Assembly (NCBI GenBank): GCA_026545765.1
Contig: CM048840.1
Coordinates: forward strand, 6,855,765 to 6,919,764
Direction: 5' to 3'
Length of the DNA stretch: 64,000 nucleotides
Source of the DNA: Plantago major
Taxonomy: Eukaryota; Streptophyta; Magnoliopsida; Lamiales; Plantaginaceae
Shown: positions 10,713 through 21,300 of the stretch, piece by piece
How the letters are laid out: the number at the start of each line of letters is the position of its first letter
Numbering within the stretch: position 1 is the first letter of the stretch
The notes under the pieces: generated by a model
The model's database searches: none
What the model saw: only the letters and a program-made list of their open reading frames with translations
Told to the model about the DNA's origin: nothing
Translations under genes and position numbers: made by a program

Positions 10713-13700
10713 CATGTTGGGTCATGTTAAGAACTCTAGATTCTTCTTTATAGACTTTCCGAGTCGAGCTTATTTCACCAAGTATTAAGGTGATGTGCCT
10801 TATTGGCCAGCAACAAGAACCACCAATTCTGGAGAGGGATTTGAGAGGTCTTTCCCAAACTGTAACCGAATTATTGCCTCTCCGATGTGAATGATAATCA
10901 CAATCGGTTCTCAGTTGAATAATTTCGATTCATGATTTATGATGTGTATGCTAATTCAATGTGTCTCTAGATCTTTGCTATCTGTTAATGTTAGTATTAA
11001 TGATTAATCAATGTTTAATATTATGTAGTGGGGAATATCCCGTATGATGCTACTGAAGAGCAGCTAATTCAAATATGTGAGGAAGCTGGCCCTGTTGTTT
11101 CCTTTAGGTACCTTATTGTCATTATCTTAATTTATCCCATTGCCATGCCCTTCGTCTGAACAGTTTAGTTATTTCTTGTTAACACAGATTAGTTCCTGAT
11201 AAAGAAACTGGGAAACCGAAGGGTTATGGATTCTGTGAGTACAAGGACGAGGAGACGGCTCTCAGTGCTATTCGTAATCTTCAAGGCTACGAGGTTAACG
11301 GTCGCCAGCTAAGAGTTGATTTTGCCAAGAATAATAAAAACAATGCTGACCGTACCCGTGAGCAGGTGCAGTTAATTGTTAAACAGTCTGTTCCTATCTT
11401 GCATTTTCTCTGTCAACATTACTGCTATGTAATTATGTTGATCTTGAAATAATCTTTTGACATTGATCATTTTTGTTTTTTTGCAGGGGCGAGGCGGTCC
11501 AGGAACTGTCACCACTATTGGTATGTCAGGCAGTTGCAATTTGTTAATGATGTCAAACTATTAACGGTCTATCTCTACCCTATTTCTTCTTCTCATTGTA
11601 CGGGCTGGTGTTATACAGATCCTTCAAAACAGTTTGCGGTTCCAGCAACCCCTCGAGATCATAGTCTTCTTCAGCCCCTTGGGGTGCCCGTTGCTATGGC
11701 TGCTGCAACAGTCATGGCAGGGGCTCTTGGATCTGCTCAGGCTGCTAGCACCAATATGATTGGATTGCAAAATCAGACCCCATTGGGTACAGATAGTTTG
11801 ACTCAATATCTTGCCAAAATGTCAAGCAGCCAGCTGACAGAGATCCTCTCTGAATTGAAGGTTAGCCAGGATTCGGCTTTTACTTGTGGATTCCTAAAGT
11901 GTGTATATGGTAAATAGATAATTGTCCTAAAATTGAGGAATATCTTCCTCCAAAGGTTTTGCCAAGTTGGTTTAATGTTGTTGCTAGAATTAATTCGTTA
12001 CTGTGTGTGCCTGAATGGCTATAATCCACTCATTGTGCTTCTTTTTTACATGACTCTGGCAGGCACTAATTACACAAGACAAAGACAAAGCTTGGATGTT
12101 GCTACTTGCAATTCCCACATTGCCTAAAGCTATTTTTCAGGTTCTCATTCTTTGTTTTTATTTTTCAAATATCCTACTGTTATTGCACTGTCATGACATT
12201 AATGATAATTTTTCTTAGTTTTACATGCTTTGTGATTGTTGTGACATGTTCCCTCCTGTTAGGTTGTATAACAAGATAGCTCTTTTTATGCATCTAGTCA
12301 GCGTCTTTGTTTAGAGATGATAAGTGATTGGGCACTCTAGGAATACTTACACTGTGTTTGTCTTTGAATTTGACCTCAGGCTCAAATAATGCTGGGGATG
12401 GTCACACCACAAATGGTTTGTCCCACATATCCATAATTGTTCTTGCTGCCGTAATCATTGTAATAAACCGTGTTTTAGCTAGTAACTTTGACTGTTAAAT
12501 TGCAGTTACAGATGCCAAACATTTTGCAATCCTCCACGCAGCCAGTGCAGCCTCTAAAGCAAAGTGTTCAAGCTAATACTGGATTGCCCCCGCTTCCGCA
12601 GAACAAAATGCAATTTGGTTCATTGACTCAAGCACATGAAATTCCAGGGCCTGCTGGTGTATCAAATTCAAACCTATATGCCACAGCACTTTTAATTCCT
12701 ATTCCCTCTCAAATTCAACACCCACAACTAGCCCAAAACCAAATCCTGCAGCAAGGCCAGGTGCTTGTACGACCAGGAGTTTTGTCCCTACCTGCTGTCC
12801 ACCCAGAGTCATTAGTTGGTTTACCGGTTAGACCACATACACAGGCACCGACTTCCTCTTTACCGAACCAACAATTCCAACCTCCTTTATCACAAAATAT
12901 AGGACAAGTACCATCCGTTAAGTCAACATATCATGGTCATCCGGGCACTCAAAATTCTAACACGCTTTCTGCAGTGATGCGTCCTCAATTCTCATCTGAA
13001 AGCTATCAGGTGACCAAAATTTACTTTAGCTGGTAATAGAAGATGTTTAAATCAGTTAAGAAAAAGATGTTACGTGCTTATCATTATCATTTTAAGAAAA
13101 AGATGTTACATGTTCTTTACCAATATGTTTCTGTCCATCAAGTTTGTTCAAGTTCAGATTAAGCATAACTGCCAAATTTATTGATAACTAGAGAAAGGTT
13201 TTGTCCTACTAAATGGATAATGCGAATTGAAAGATTAACCATCTCAATATGATGTCAATTATGTGTTATACAATATGTTGTGACTTGCTCCTTCTATATA
13301 ACATTAAATTAATATTAAAGCTTTTTTTTTTTCCTTTTTCGTGAAGCAGCCCCCCTCTTTAATATCCTCTGCTTTGCCACAAAATATGGATCTAAAGCGG
13401 CATGTTTTGCCTGGAAACACAAACATGGCCAGCGACCAAATGAATAGACCATCAAAGATGATGAAGTTGAATGATGGAAGGGTTCCCCCTTCTCTGAAGG
13501 TTGATAGTGCACATATTTCTTTACCACCCCAAACTTCTGCTCCTCTAGGAAGACAAACATCGATGGCACAAGAAACTCTCAACGCCCCTGGGAGGCAAGA
13601 TAACAAGGTAACTATTTTATCCTTGGAAACTATCTTCTTTCTTGAATATATTGTAGCTAAGGTCCCGTGTTCTAGATTTTTATGCAACATTTTTGCTAAG

Positions 13701-14139
13701 TGTATTTACTCTCATCATGAAGTGTTTAGATTATTGGCATGGACATGTTATTGTATCATCGATTTTGTTAAATATATTTACTGTTTCTCAGGATTTGTAG
13801 TGTCACTGCATGTTTGTGAATTGCGGTCTTTGTGCTTCAGTTATATTGAATTTTGTTTCTCTCTTTTTCGGGTTATAAATACTGTCCTCAACTTTTACAT
13901 GATGCAATTGCAGATTGAAATACCTTATTCTACTTTCTAAAAAAATGTTAAGTACAAAATGTTAGAAAGATCTAACTGCCCCCCACCCCCAAGAAAAAAA
14001 AAGTATATGGATTGTTTGTTAAAACCCTCGAACCAATTTGTAGCAACTTTTGGAACTTGGGAAATGAACTTGTTCATGTGAAATAGTTACCAGCTTGAAC
14101 ACCTTTTGGCATCAGAAGTCTTGGAAGGGACATGTATTA

Positions 14140-14360
14140 GTGTATTATTGAGTATTTTGACGAACGGATTGAGGTTCTCAAGTATAAGTGTAATAGTGTA
14201 ACGTTTCAACAATATCAATAATGTTTTATGAGTGAACCTTTTATTTCATTTTTATGTGTATGTATAACACCCATGCAACGATGTTAATGAAGACCCTAAT
14301 GTTTCTGGCTATAACAAAATATTTGTCAGTACTTTTAGTCCCTCTATGAAGAGAATTACC
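14140..14360. repeat. dispersed AT-rich repeat in the last CstF-64 intron
   Basis: It contains CAATATCAATAATGTTTTATGAGTGAAC, also found almost unchanged at about 33635-33665. The flanking sequence around both is similar over about 200 bp. No terminal repeats were identified. Confidence 0.45.
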
Positions 14361-15179
14361 TTTTTCAGTACATTTTTCTTTTCGTTTAGATTATGTTGAA
14401 AATGATCGTGTTTCAAGGTTGAATATACCCTTGTTCAAGCCATTATTTTCTATCTACCTGGCTTTATTCGTGAAGTAGAAATGACTTGACTCGTCCAACT
14501 TAAATCATTTTATCTGTGTGACAGCATCAACAGTTCTACAAGTTCTATATGGAGTAGTTTTTATATAGATAATTTATACCAGAATATTGATATCTACAAT
14601 CCGTTAAATCATGTTCAGTTGCAACTTCCGTCAAACGTGGATTCAACATTACTTTAACAAGTGCTGAATCTTACACCAGAGCAACTAAATTCCCTGCCAC
14701 CAGATCAGCAACAACAAGTGATTGAGCTTCAGCAGATGCTTCGCCAGGCAGCCTAGTGCAATATTAGACTGCACAAAGTTCCTACGCAACTGGAAGTAGA
14801 ATTTGAAAAGCAATCTCTTTAGCAACCAATTTTTTACATTGTATATTATTACTGCTAGGTTTAGATGAGTGGCAATTGTAACAGCATCATCGTGTCGTGG
14901 TTGTAGCTGTGATATAAATTAAATACGAGAAAGAAAAGAAATGAAATTTTGGCTAGCCTCATTGGGATAATCCCTTGTTTCTTTCGGTCTTCACACATTC
15001 TATTTAAGCAGTGAGCTGTTTTACTTTTTCATGCTTCGGCATTAGACATGTATAAACTCTGCAGTAGATATTTTTGGAAAATAGGAAGTGCTTGTGTGTC
15101 AATCTTTTTGTTTTTTAACTTCCTCCTTCCCCGTTAAATTTCTTAGAGAACCATTCGTTCATAAATGATTGTAAGAGCA

Positions 15180-15702
15180 GCCCTATCCATGAACCATTTT
15201 TGGTTCATCGGAGCAAACAGTCAACAAAAGTGGTTCAAAGAGCTATTAACCTTGACTCAAAAGTGGTTCATGGCACCAAACAAAATTCAAAACCATTTTT
15301 TGTTTGTGATTTTGCTCAAACCAAACCAACAAGTGGGAATGTGACATGTGTCACACTCCCACATTAAACTTTTAATTTTAATTAACAAAAAGATAAACAT
15401 ATAATATAATTAATGTTATAATTAATATGATGACTAATATATTTTCATTATAAATGTATTGTAATTAATATTATAATTATTTATACAATAGTGAATTGAA
15501 ATAAAAAATCAAGTATAATAATTTAAGTAACTAATTATATTCAATTAAACATAATAATCATTAAATACATTTATGATAAAAATAAAACAAAAATACATAT
15601 AAAAGTGGTTCATGGTTAAGAAGACAAATGAATTGTGGTCATAACTCACAATTTTACAAACCCAATTGTGAACCAAACCACAATTTTGTTCATGGATAGG
15701 GC
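15180..15702. mobile_element. MITE, about 523 bp, superfamily unclear
   Basis: Perfect 15-bp terminal inverted repeats, GCCCTATCCATGAAC at 15180-15194 and its complement at 15688-15702, bound an AT-rich body with no open frame. Further inward both arms keep GGTTCA/TGAACC words. A target duplication was not clear, so the superfamily is left open. Confidence 0.75.
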
Positions 15703-15879
15703 CATCCAAATTTTAGTCGAATACCAATTTTACACGTAAATATAAGAAACGGCCTAGTAATATTAAAACAAATAAAAAAAGTTCAAAATTTAGTCGTGGT
15801 ATATATAGAGTGAGGATATACTACAATTTAGCTCTATATCTATGTAAACTAGTATGATCCCTTTTGGGTGATGATTCTG

Positions 15880-15990
15880 GTTAAAATCAGACAATACCAT
15901 ACTAGCGCGATGTATATGTCCTAAGTCATGCGTAATCGCGCTGCCTAAAAGGGTCGGATCTTGATCGGTTAGTGGTCAGGTCGTTACATC
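15880..15990. repeat. dispersed repeat family, partial copy 3
   Basis: The right part (AAGGGTCGGATCTTGATCGG, then a TTAGTGGTCAGGTCGTTAC-type end) matches the ends of the copies at 9460-9740 and 10470-10712. Only the terminal portion is shared. Confidence 0.5.
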
Positions 15991-16326
15991 GAGTGTGAAG
16001 AAATCGTGACCTCTTTTTGAATATAAGCTTCCAACTAAGGATCGACGGATACACCGTCCTTGTAAAATGGTCTGGTTACGGTCTTGTACCGGTTTGGCCG
16101 TTTGGGTATTGAAAACAACAATCAGACTCGCCCAGTAACCCAGATAAATTTCAAACCAGTCTAGCGGTAAAACTTAATATATGAGGGTCGGGTTGTACCC
16201 GCCATCACCGAGACCTACCAGACCCTCACAACCAAATTAGACAAATTTACAGAAATAACAGAATCCAGTAATCTCTTCTTCTCTTCACCACCCCCAACGC
16301 ACAAAGCGCCTGTCTTCACCGCCGCC

Positions 16327-17564
16327 TAGGCCTGTAAACGAGTCGAGCTTTTTTCGAAGAAATGACTCGAAAAAAGCTCAATTCGACATTGAATAATCGA
16401 GTTCGAATTCGAATAGATTATAGATCGATACATTAATCGAGTCGAGTTCGAATATATATATACTCGGCTCGAAAGTTCGACGAGCTGCTCGATATTATAA
16501 TTTTTACAAGGAAACCCAAGCCTAGTTACCCAATTCTACAACAGTCAGCCGTCTGTCCTTCTTCTTCTTCGTCTCGCCGTCGATCGCTTCTCTTCCAGTC
16601 GCCGTCCCTACTCCCTACTGTCTTCTTCTCTTTCCCCTCTCTTCTTCTCTATCACAACAAATTCTTCTCTTCTTCAGAAATCAGAAAGGGTTCAATTCCA
16701 TCACCCCAAAATCTCCGACCGACCAGTCGACCACCACCTCCCCTATCATCACCGACAAGTCGACCACCACCTCCCCACCACCGACCGCCGCCTCCCCTAC
16801 CACGCTGTGTTGATCGACCAATTTCGGGTTTTTTAAATCCCCCAATTCACATCCCAGGTAAAAATTTTCTTAGTTTTTAAGGATCGGTTTAAAATAGTAT
16901 TCTAGTATTTGTATTCGCCTGAAAGTGTGTTAGCTTTATGCATAGGCTGTATTTACCTTCACTGTCTAGTGACATGAATTAGTATGGGTTCTATCTAGCT
17001 TCTGTAGTTGTTTGTTTCTGGATGATGCTACTGATGTCTTGTAATATTAGGTTTTAATGATGTTTTTTAGTTGAAATCTCTATTTATACTTGATTTTGGA
17101 ATGTGGTTGAGACTTGAGAGGAATAGCTATGAATGAAGTGTATGTAAGGTGTTCGATAAATTGCTACTAAGCTCTGGTTTTGTGTAATTTTGCAATGGGC
17201 TTCAAATTTCTTCTCTTCAAGTTTCATTTCCTGTTTGGCTGTTTCAAATTTCTTCTCTTCGAGTTTTCAAGAATTGTAAACCATATTTCCATAGCAGTTT
17301 TCGAGCTAACGAGCCGAGTCAAATTCGAGCTTGGTAATTTTCGAGCTCACGAGCCGAGCTAGATTCGAGCTTTTGAGTTTCAATCAGTCAATTTTTAAAA
17401 AAATTGAAGCTCGCGAGCCGAGCTCGAATTGGAAAAATATATGTCGAGCTCGAACTCGAGTCCAATAAGTGAAGCTCGGTCGAGCTCGATCTCGAGTTCA
17501 AGCCCATGTGTTTTAATGCTAAACGAGCCGAAGCTTATAAAAGCTCGACTCGTTTACAGGCCTA
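16327..17564. mobile_element. non-autonomous hAT element, 1238 bp, with 8-bp target duplication
   Basis: The left end TAGGCCTGTAAACGAGTCGAG and the exact reverse complement at the right end form the terminal repeats. The 8-bp duplication CCGCCGCC flanks it at 16319-16326 and 17565-17572. Subterminal DNA is full of GAGCTCGAGCC-like words, typical of hAT ends. The middle (about 16505-16860) is a pyrimidine-rich, leader-like stretch ending in a CAG/GTAAAA donor-like site. It could be the promoter and leader of the autonomous parent, or a captured host leader. No transposase remains. It has inserted in the 5' region of the RBM19 gene. Confidence 0.85.
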
Positions 17565-17572
17565 CCGCCGCC

Positions 17573-18243
17573 ATCTTCCGACAACGGAAATTGGTCTCGT
17601 TTTAGCTGCAGCAACTCTGCTAGTTTGCAGTGAATACTCAAAAAGGCTTTTTTCTTCACTCACAAAATAATCACATTATTCATACCGGCTCTTCGGAATA
17701 ATACTCAGGTATCGAAGCTTTTCTCCATTCCCCATTCCTTAATTTGCGTGTGGCTTAAGCTAATTCTGCTGTTTCTGACCTCACTTTGATTGCTTGCAAT
17801 TTTTTTTTTTTTTTTTTTTGCTGAGCTATGAATTTTGTTTGAGTGGAGAAGTATATAATCTTCTTAACACCTTTTCTCTACAAGTGTTTTCCATCTTATG
17901 TTAGTTAGGTCCCTTAAAGAAATTTAATAGCATTATATGTTAGCTAAGTTCACTGTAACCTAATTTCGTTGATTTGGGACCCTTTAGTTACCATTGAATT
18001 CCTCATAAGATATTTATTTACATGCTGTGCCTGATATGATTTGGATAATTGTATGATATAATAGCCCTCTTTTAATCTATTCTGTTGTTTGTTGTTTACT
18101 AGTATGATTTTATTCTGTCATTTATGCGTTGGTTCTGTTTTTTTCCGATACAGATTTTATATCGATTATCAATCAACCTTTTGTGGACAAATTCCATTTC
18201 AAAGTCTGTTTTTGCATACAAGTACTGGTAGCCTACACAAAAC
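17573..18243 (+). promoter_or_regulatory. probable 5' leader exons of the RBM19-like gene
   Basis: A CT-rich stretch from about 17573 ends in CAG/GTATCG (exon end 17708). A second non-coding exon probably starts after an acceptor at 18151-18153 and runs to 18245, where GTAAGT follows. The intron 17709-18153 includes a 21-base T run. These leader exons are inferred from splice signals only; transcription start is unknown. Confidence 0.5.
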
Positions 18244-18331
18244 ATGTAAGTGGTCGCTTCAATTTTCCTCATTAACAAAGTCCAAGATCATGTAAGCACA
18301 TGTTCTCACCAACTTTGGTTTTAACTGAAGG
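18244..18331 (+). promoter_or_regulatory. start codon split by an 85-bp intron (18246-18330)
   Basis: The exon ends AAACAT with donor GTAAGT; the next exon begins G-TCG-CGA after TGAAG, so splicing creates ATG TCG CGA (Met-Ser-Arg). Without splicing the same AT reads ATG TAA, a start directly followed by a stop. No other in-frame ATG precedes the conserved N-terminus, and a TGA lies immediately upstream (18326-18328) in the genomic frame. Confidence 0.75.
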
Positions 18332-21300
18332 TCGCGAATATGTGTGAAGAACTTGCCTAAATATGTTGCTGAGGATCGCCTCAGAGAGTTCTTCTCCCAG
18401 AAAGGGGAAGTTACTGACGCCAAGCTTATGCGCACCAAGTAACTTGTTATTCCATCTTTCTCCAAACTCTAATTCATTTTATGAAATTATCTTGCTAGTT
18501 ACATGACTGAGATTAGAGTCTTGGTGCAGGGATGGGAAGAGCAGGCAATTTGGATTTGTGGGTTTCAGGTCACAGCATGAAGCTGAAGAAGCCTTACAAT
18601 ACTTCAATAAATCCTTCATGGATACTTCCAGAATTACTTGTGAGGTCTGTCTTTGTTGCCTTTGGTCCTCTCCTCAGTTATTTTAGATTTCTGCTTGTAA
18701 AATATTATACATAGAGGGATTTAAGTTTATTGTAAGATTTGGAGAGAGAGGATGGAATGGTAGAAAGATAAAAAATGAGTGAAGAACATTTATGATATTT
18801 TCTTCAGTCACAATTGCCAGGCATTCACAACTAGGATACTAAGACACTAAATTAAAATTGCTGAGTTATGGCCATACCACATGCCTTCTGACCTCCTTTA
18901 CCTTTTAATCCATTAGCAGCTAAAAACCGGCTAACTGGATATAGGAAACTAATTAGGTGAAACAGAGTCCTTCAACATTGCTACCTTTTTTATCCTAGTC
19001 ATCAGACATTTTATAGCATATGCAAATTGCAGTTTTATCATCTGCAAGGCTGGTGGCCACAATTTATGTTAGAAGTAGATGATAGATCGTTGCACATTAC
19101 CATGCAGCTGGCCTTCATTTATTCCAAAATTTTATGTGGACTTCACGGGTTTAGTGCTGTTTTAAACTGAACTATAGTTTCTAAGGGAAACTGTTGTCGA
19201 TCACATCTGGAGAAGGTAGTCCTTTCTGCCTCATAGATGCCAATCAATCACATACCAAAAATAAAAAATAAATAAATAAAGGAAGAAGGGAAACATGTGG
19301 ATGGGCTGATCCATGCAAGTGTTCCACCACAGCCTATGTAGAATTCCAAAGTAGACCTGGTCTACCCTAGAAGTTGTTGGTACAAATGTTCCACACATGC
19401 ATATGAATGTGGTCCACGTTTGCCATATAAGTGATGTGGAACATGTTCAGTCACAAGGTCTATGGAATTACTAAGATGAGGGTCTATTTGAGAAATTCCC
19501 ACTACATACTGCTACAGTTGCACTATTTTATAAGTAGGAGAGATCTGTTAAAACTTGGTAAATGTATGATCGTAGTAACCTCTGCTGCGTTTTAGCCAGA
19601 TTGCTCGGAAGGTTGGAGATCCAAATATGCCGCGACCTTGGAGCCGGCACTCGCTAAAGTCACATGATAATGCACCTAAAGTTGAGAAGACAGTTCCTAA
19701 TCCAAAAGGTTCTAAATTAGAAGGAAAGAACAAAAAGACAAAAATGATTGACAATGTTGATGAGAATGATGATCCCCAACTTCAAGAGTTTCTTCAAGTC
19801 ATGAACAAATCAAAATTATGGGCCAATGATACTCTTGTAGCTCCCTCAACTGGGCAAAGTAAAGTGGCAGGGAGCGATAAATTACGTGGGAGCGATAAAT
19901 TACGTATTAAAGAAGGTAGTGAATCAGAGTCAGAATCAGACGAAGAGGATGTTAATCATGAAGGATTTGAGGAAGACGGAAATGGATCTTCGGAGGAACA
20001 AGAGATAGGTAACTCAAAGAATTTGGTTCATGATGATGTCATATCTGACATGGACTACTTCAAGAGCCGAGTTAGAAAAGAGTGGTCAGATAGTGATGAA
20101 GAAGCTAGTGCTGATGGCAGTGATGACAGTGATGCCGCTGATGATAGTGATAGCAGCGGTAACTCTGTGGATAAGAGTACTGGCGCGGTTGTGGATGAAC
20201 TGGAATCCGCTGTTCCTAAAGGAAAGTTAGAAGATGTCAAATCTGGAGAACAAGAAATGATCGACTCCATTGACCCTTCATCTAGTATAGAAAAGGATGC
20301 AGATCTGGATTCTGGTCGCCTCTTCATACGCAATCTTCCCTACACTGCCACGTAAGTGCCTGCTAGATATTCACTCTTCTAATATTTCTAAGTATATATT
20401 TGGTATCCCTTACCGTGTTGTTCATGTACTGTACTTTATCTTCTTCCACGTTATCTACGCAGCGAAGATGATCTAGAAGATCACTTCAGCAAATTCGGCA
20501 GCATCTCTCAGGTCCATATTGTTATTGATAAAGACACCAGACGATCCAAAGGATTTGCTTATGTTCTGTTTGCTCTTCCAGAATCTGCTGCTAGGTAATA
20601 TTTTGCTGAGCTCAAAGTTAAGCTGTTATGCATGTGGAGTTGATACTTTATGCTTCATAGAGTCGCATTATAATGGATCATCTGTGTTGCTAATAGTTTT
20701 GGTATATTTGGTTTCGTTATTTTTAATATAGCGACTTCGGGATGTCGATTTATTTTCAACTCAATAGCATTTTTTTAGTCTGGTTTGATGTACAGTCTAA
20801 ATCTACTGACATATGCTTCCATTTTTCCTTTTGGTCAATTCATGTCATTTTTCAATCCCCTGATCATTAACTTAATTTGGTGATTGTCGTTCTTCCTTGT
20901 CTGCAGGCATACGTTTTTACTTATTTATTTACTTTATTGCTGAAAATTCTGGTATATGAATAACGACTACTCATAATTAGTGGATGTAGGTGATAATTTC
21001 ATGATATATCCTACCTTGAGTAATTGGATGAAAGGCAAACTTTTGAGTTTTGATTGTACTAGTTGTAAGAGCCCTCCCTGTAAACATGCCGGTGAATGCA
21101 TCTGTGATAAGACTGTTTCAGACTCCAACTTCTTTTCTCTTCTTTTTTTCAAAAACTTTACAGGGCTCTGGAAGAGACGGACAATTCAATTTTTCAGGGG
21201 AGATTGTTGCATGTCATGCCTGCTAAACAAAAATATCTGCCTGACAAAGAGTATGTTTGCACTCTATGATTCTCAACTTTTACATTGTGTAATTTGTATC

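Larger units (their letters stand above)
9995..14756 (+). pseudogene. CSTF64: CstF-64 (cleavage stimulation factor subunit 2) gene with apparent inactivating lesions
   Basis: CstF-64 binds GU-rich RNA downstream of poly(A) sites in nuclear pre-mRNA 3'-end formation. Exons inferred: 9995-10025, 11029-11107, 11188-11365, 11487-11520, 11619-11860, 12063-12140, 12380-12415, 12506-13009, 13350-13607, 14619-14756. They sum to 1578 bases (526 codons). The N-terminal RRM shows [11 protein letters not shown] and [12 protein letters not shown]. The hinge helices follow (LAKMSSSQLTEILSELK, AIPTLPKAIFQAQIMLGM), then a Pro/Gln-rich middle, then the C-terminal Pcf11-binding helices (LNLTPEQLNSLPPDQQQQ). 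Three oddities: the expected start reads ATC at 9995-9997 with no in-frame ATG back to a TGA at 9902; the intron 1 donor reads ATAAGT rather than GTAAGT; and TAA at 14655-14657 stands where CAA is expected. Exons 2-9 are clean. It is either a recently decayed copy or a gene with an unseen alternative start. Confidence 0.8.
14757..16326. other. intergenic region between CstF-64 and RBM19
   Basis: It contains a MITE (15180-15702) and a partial dispersed repeat (15880-15990). Near 16260-16326 it has a pyrimidine-rich leader-like stretch that continues after the hAT insertion at 17573. No coding sequence was seen. Confidence 0.5.

Noticed and set aside
10026..11028. CstF-64 intron 1 as a U12-type AT-AC intron
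   Set aside because: The donor ATAAGTCG does not match the ATATCCTT consensus and the acceptor is AG, so loss of a GT donor is simpler.
13304..13690. Minus-strand frames opposite CstF-64 exon 9
   Set aside because: Antisense to a conserved coding exon, with no homology recognised.
18294..18330. Alternative donor AT/GTAAGC at 18293-18294 for the RBM19 start intron
   Set aside because: It would leave a 37-bp intron, too short for plant splicing; the donor at 18246 gives 85 bp.
18329..18331. AGG where the RBM19 start codon is expected, first read as a start-codon mutation
   Set aside because: A good acceptor before 18331 and a good AT/GTAAGT donor at 18245 restore ATG by splicing, and the total then is whole codons.
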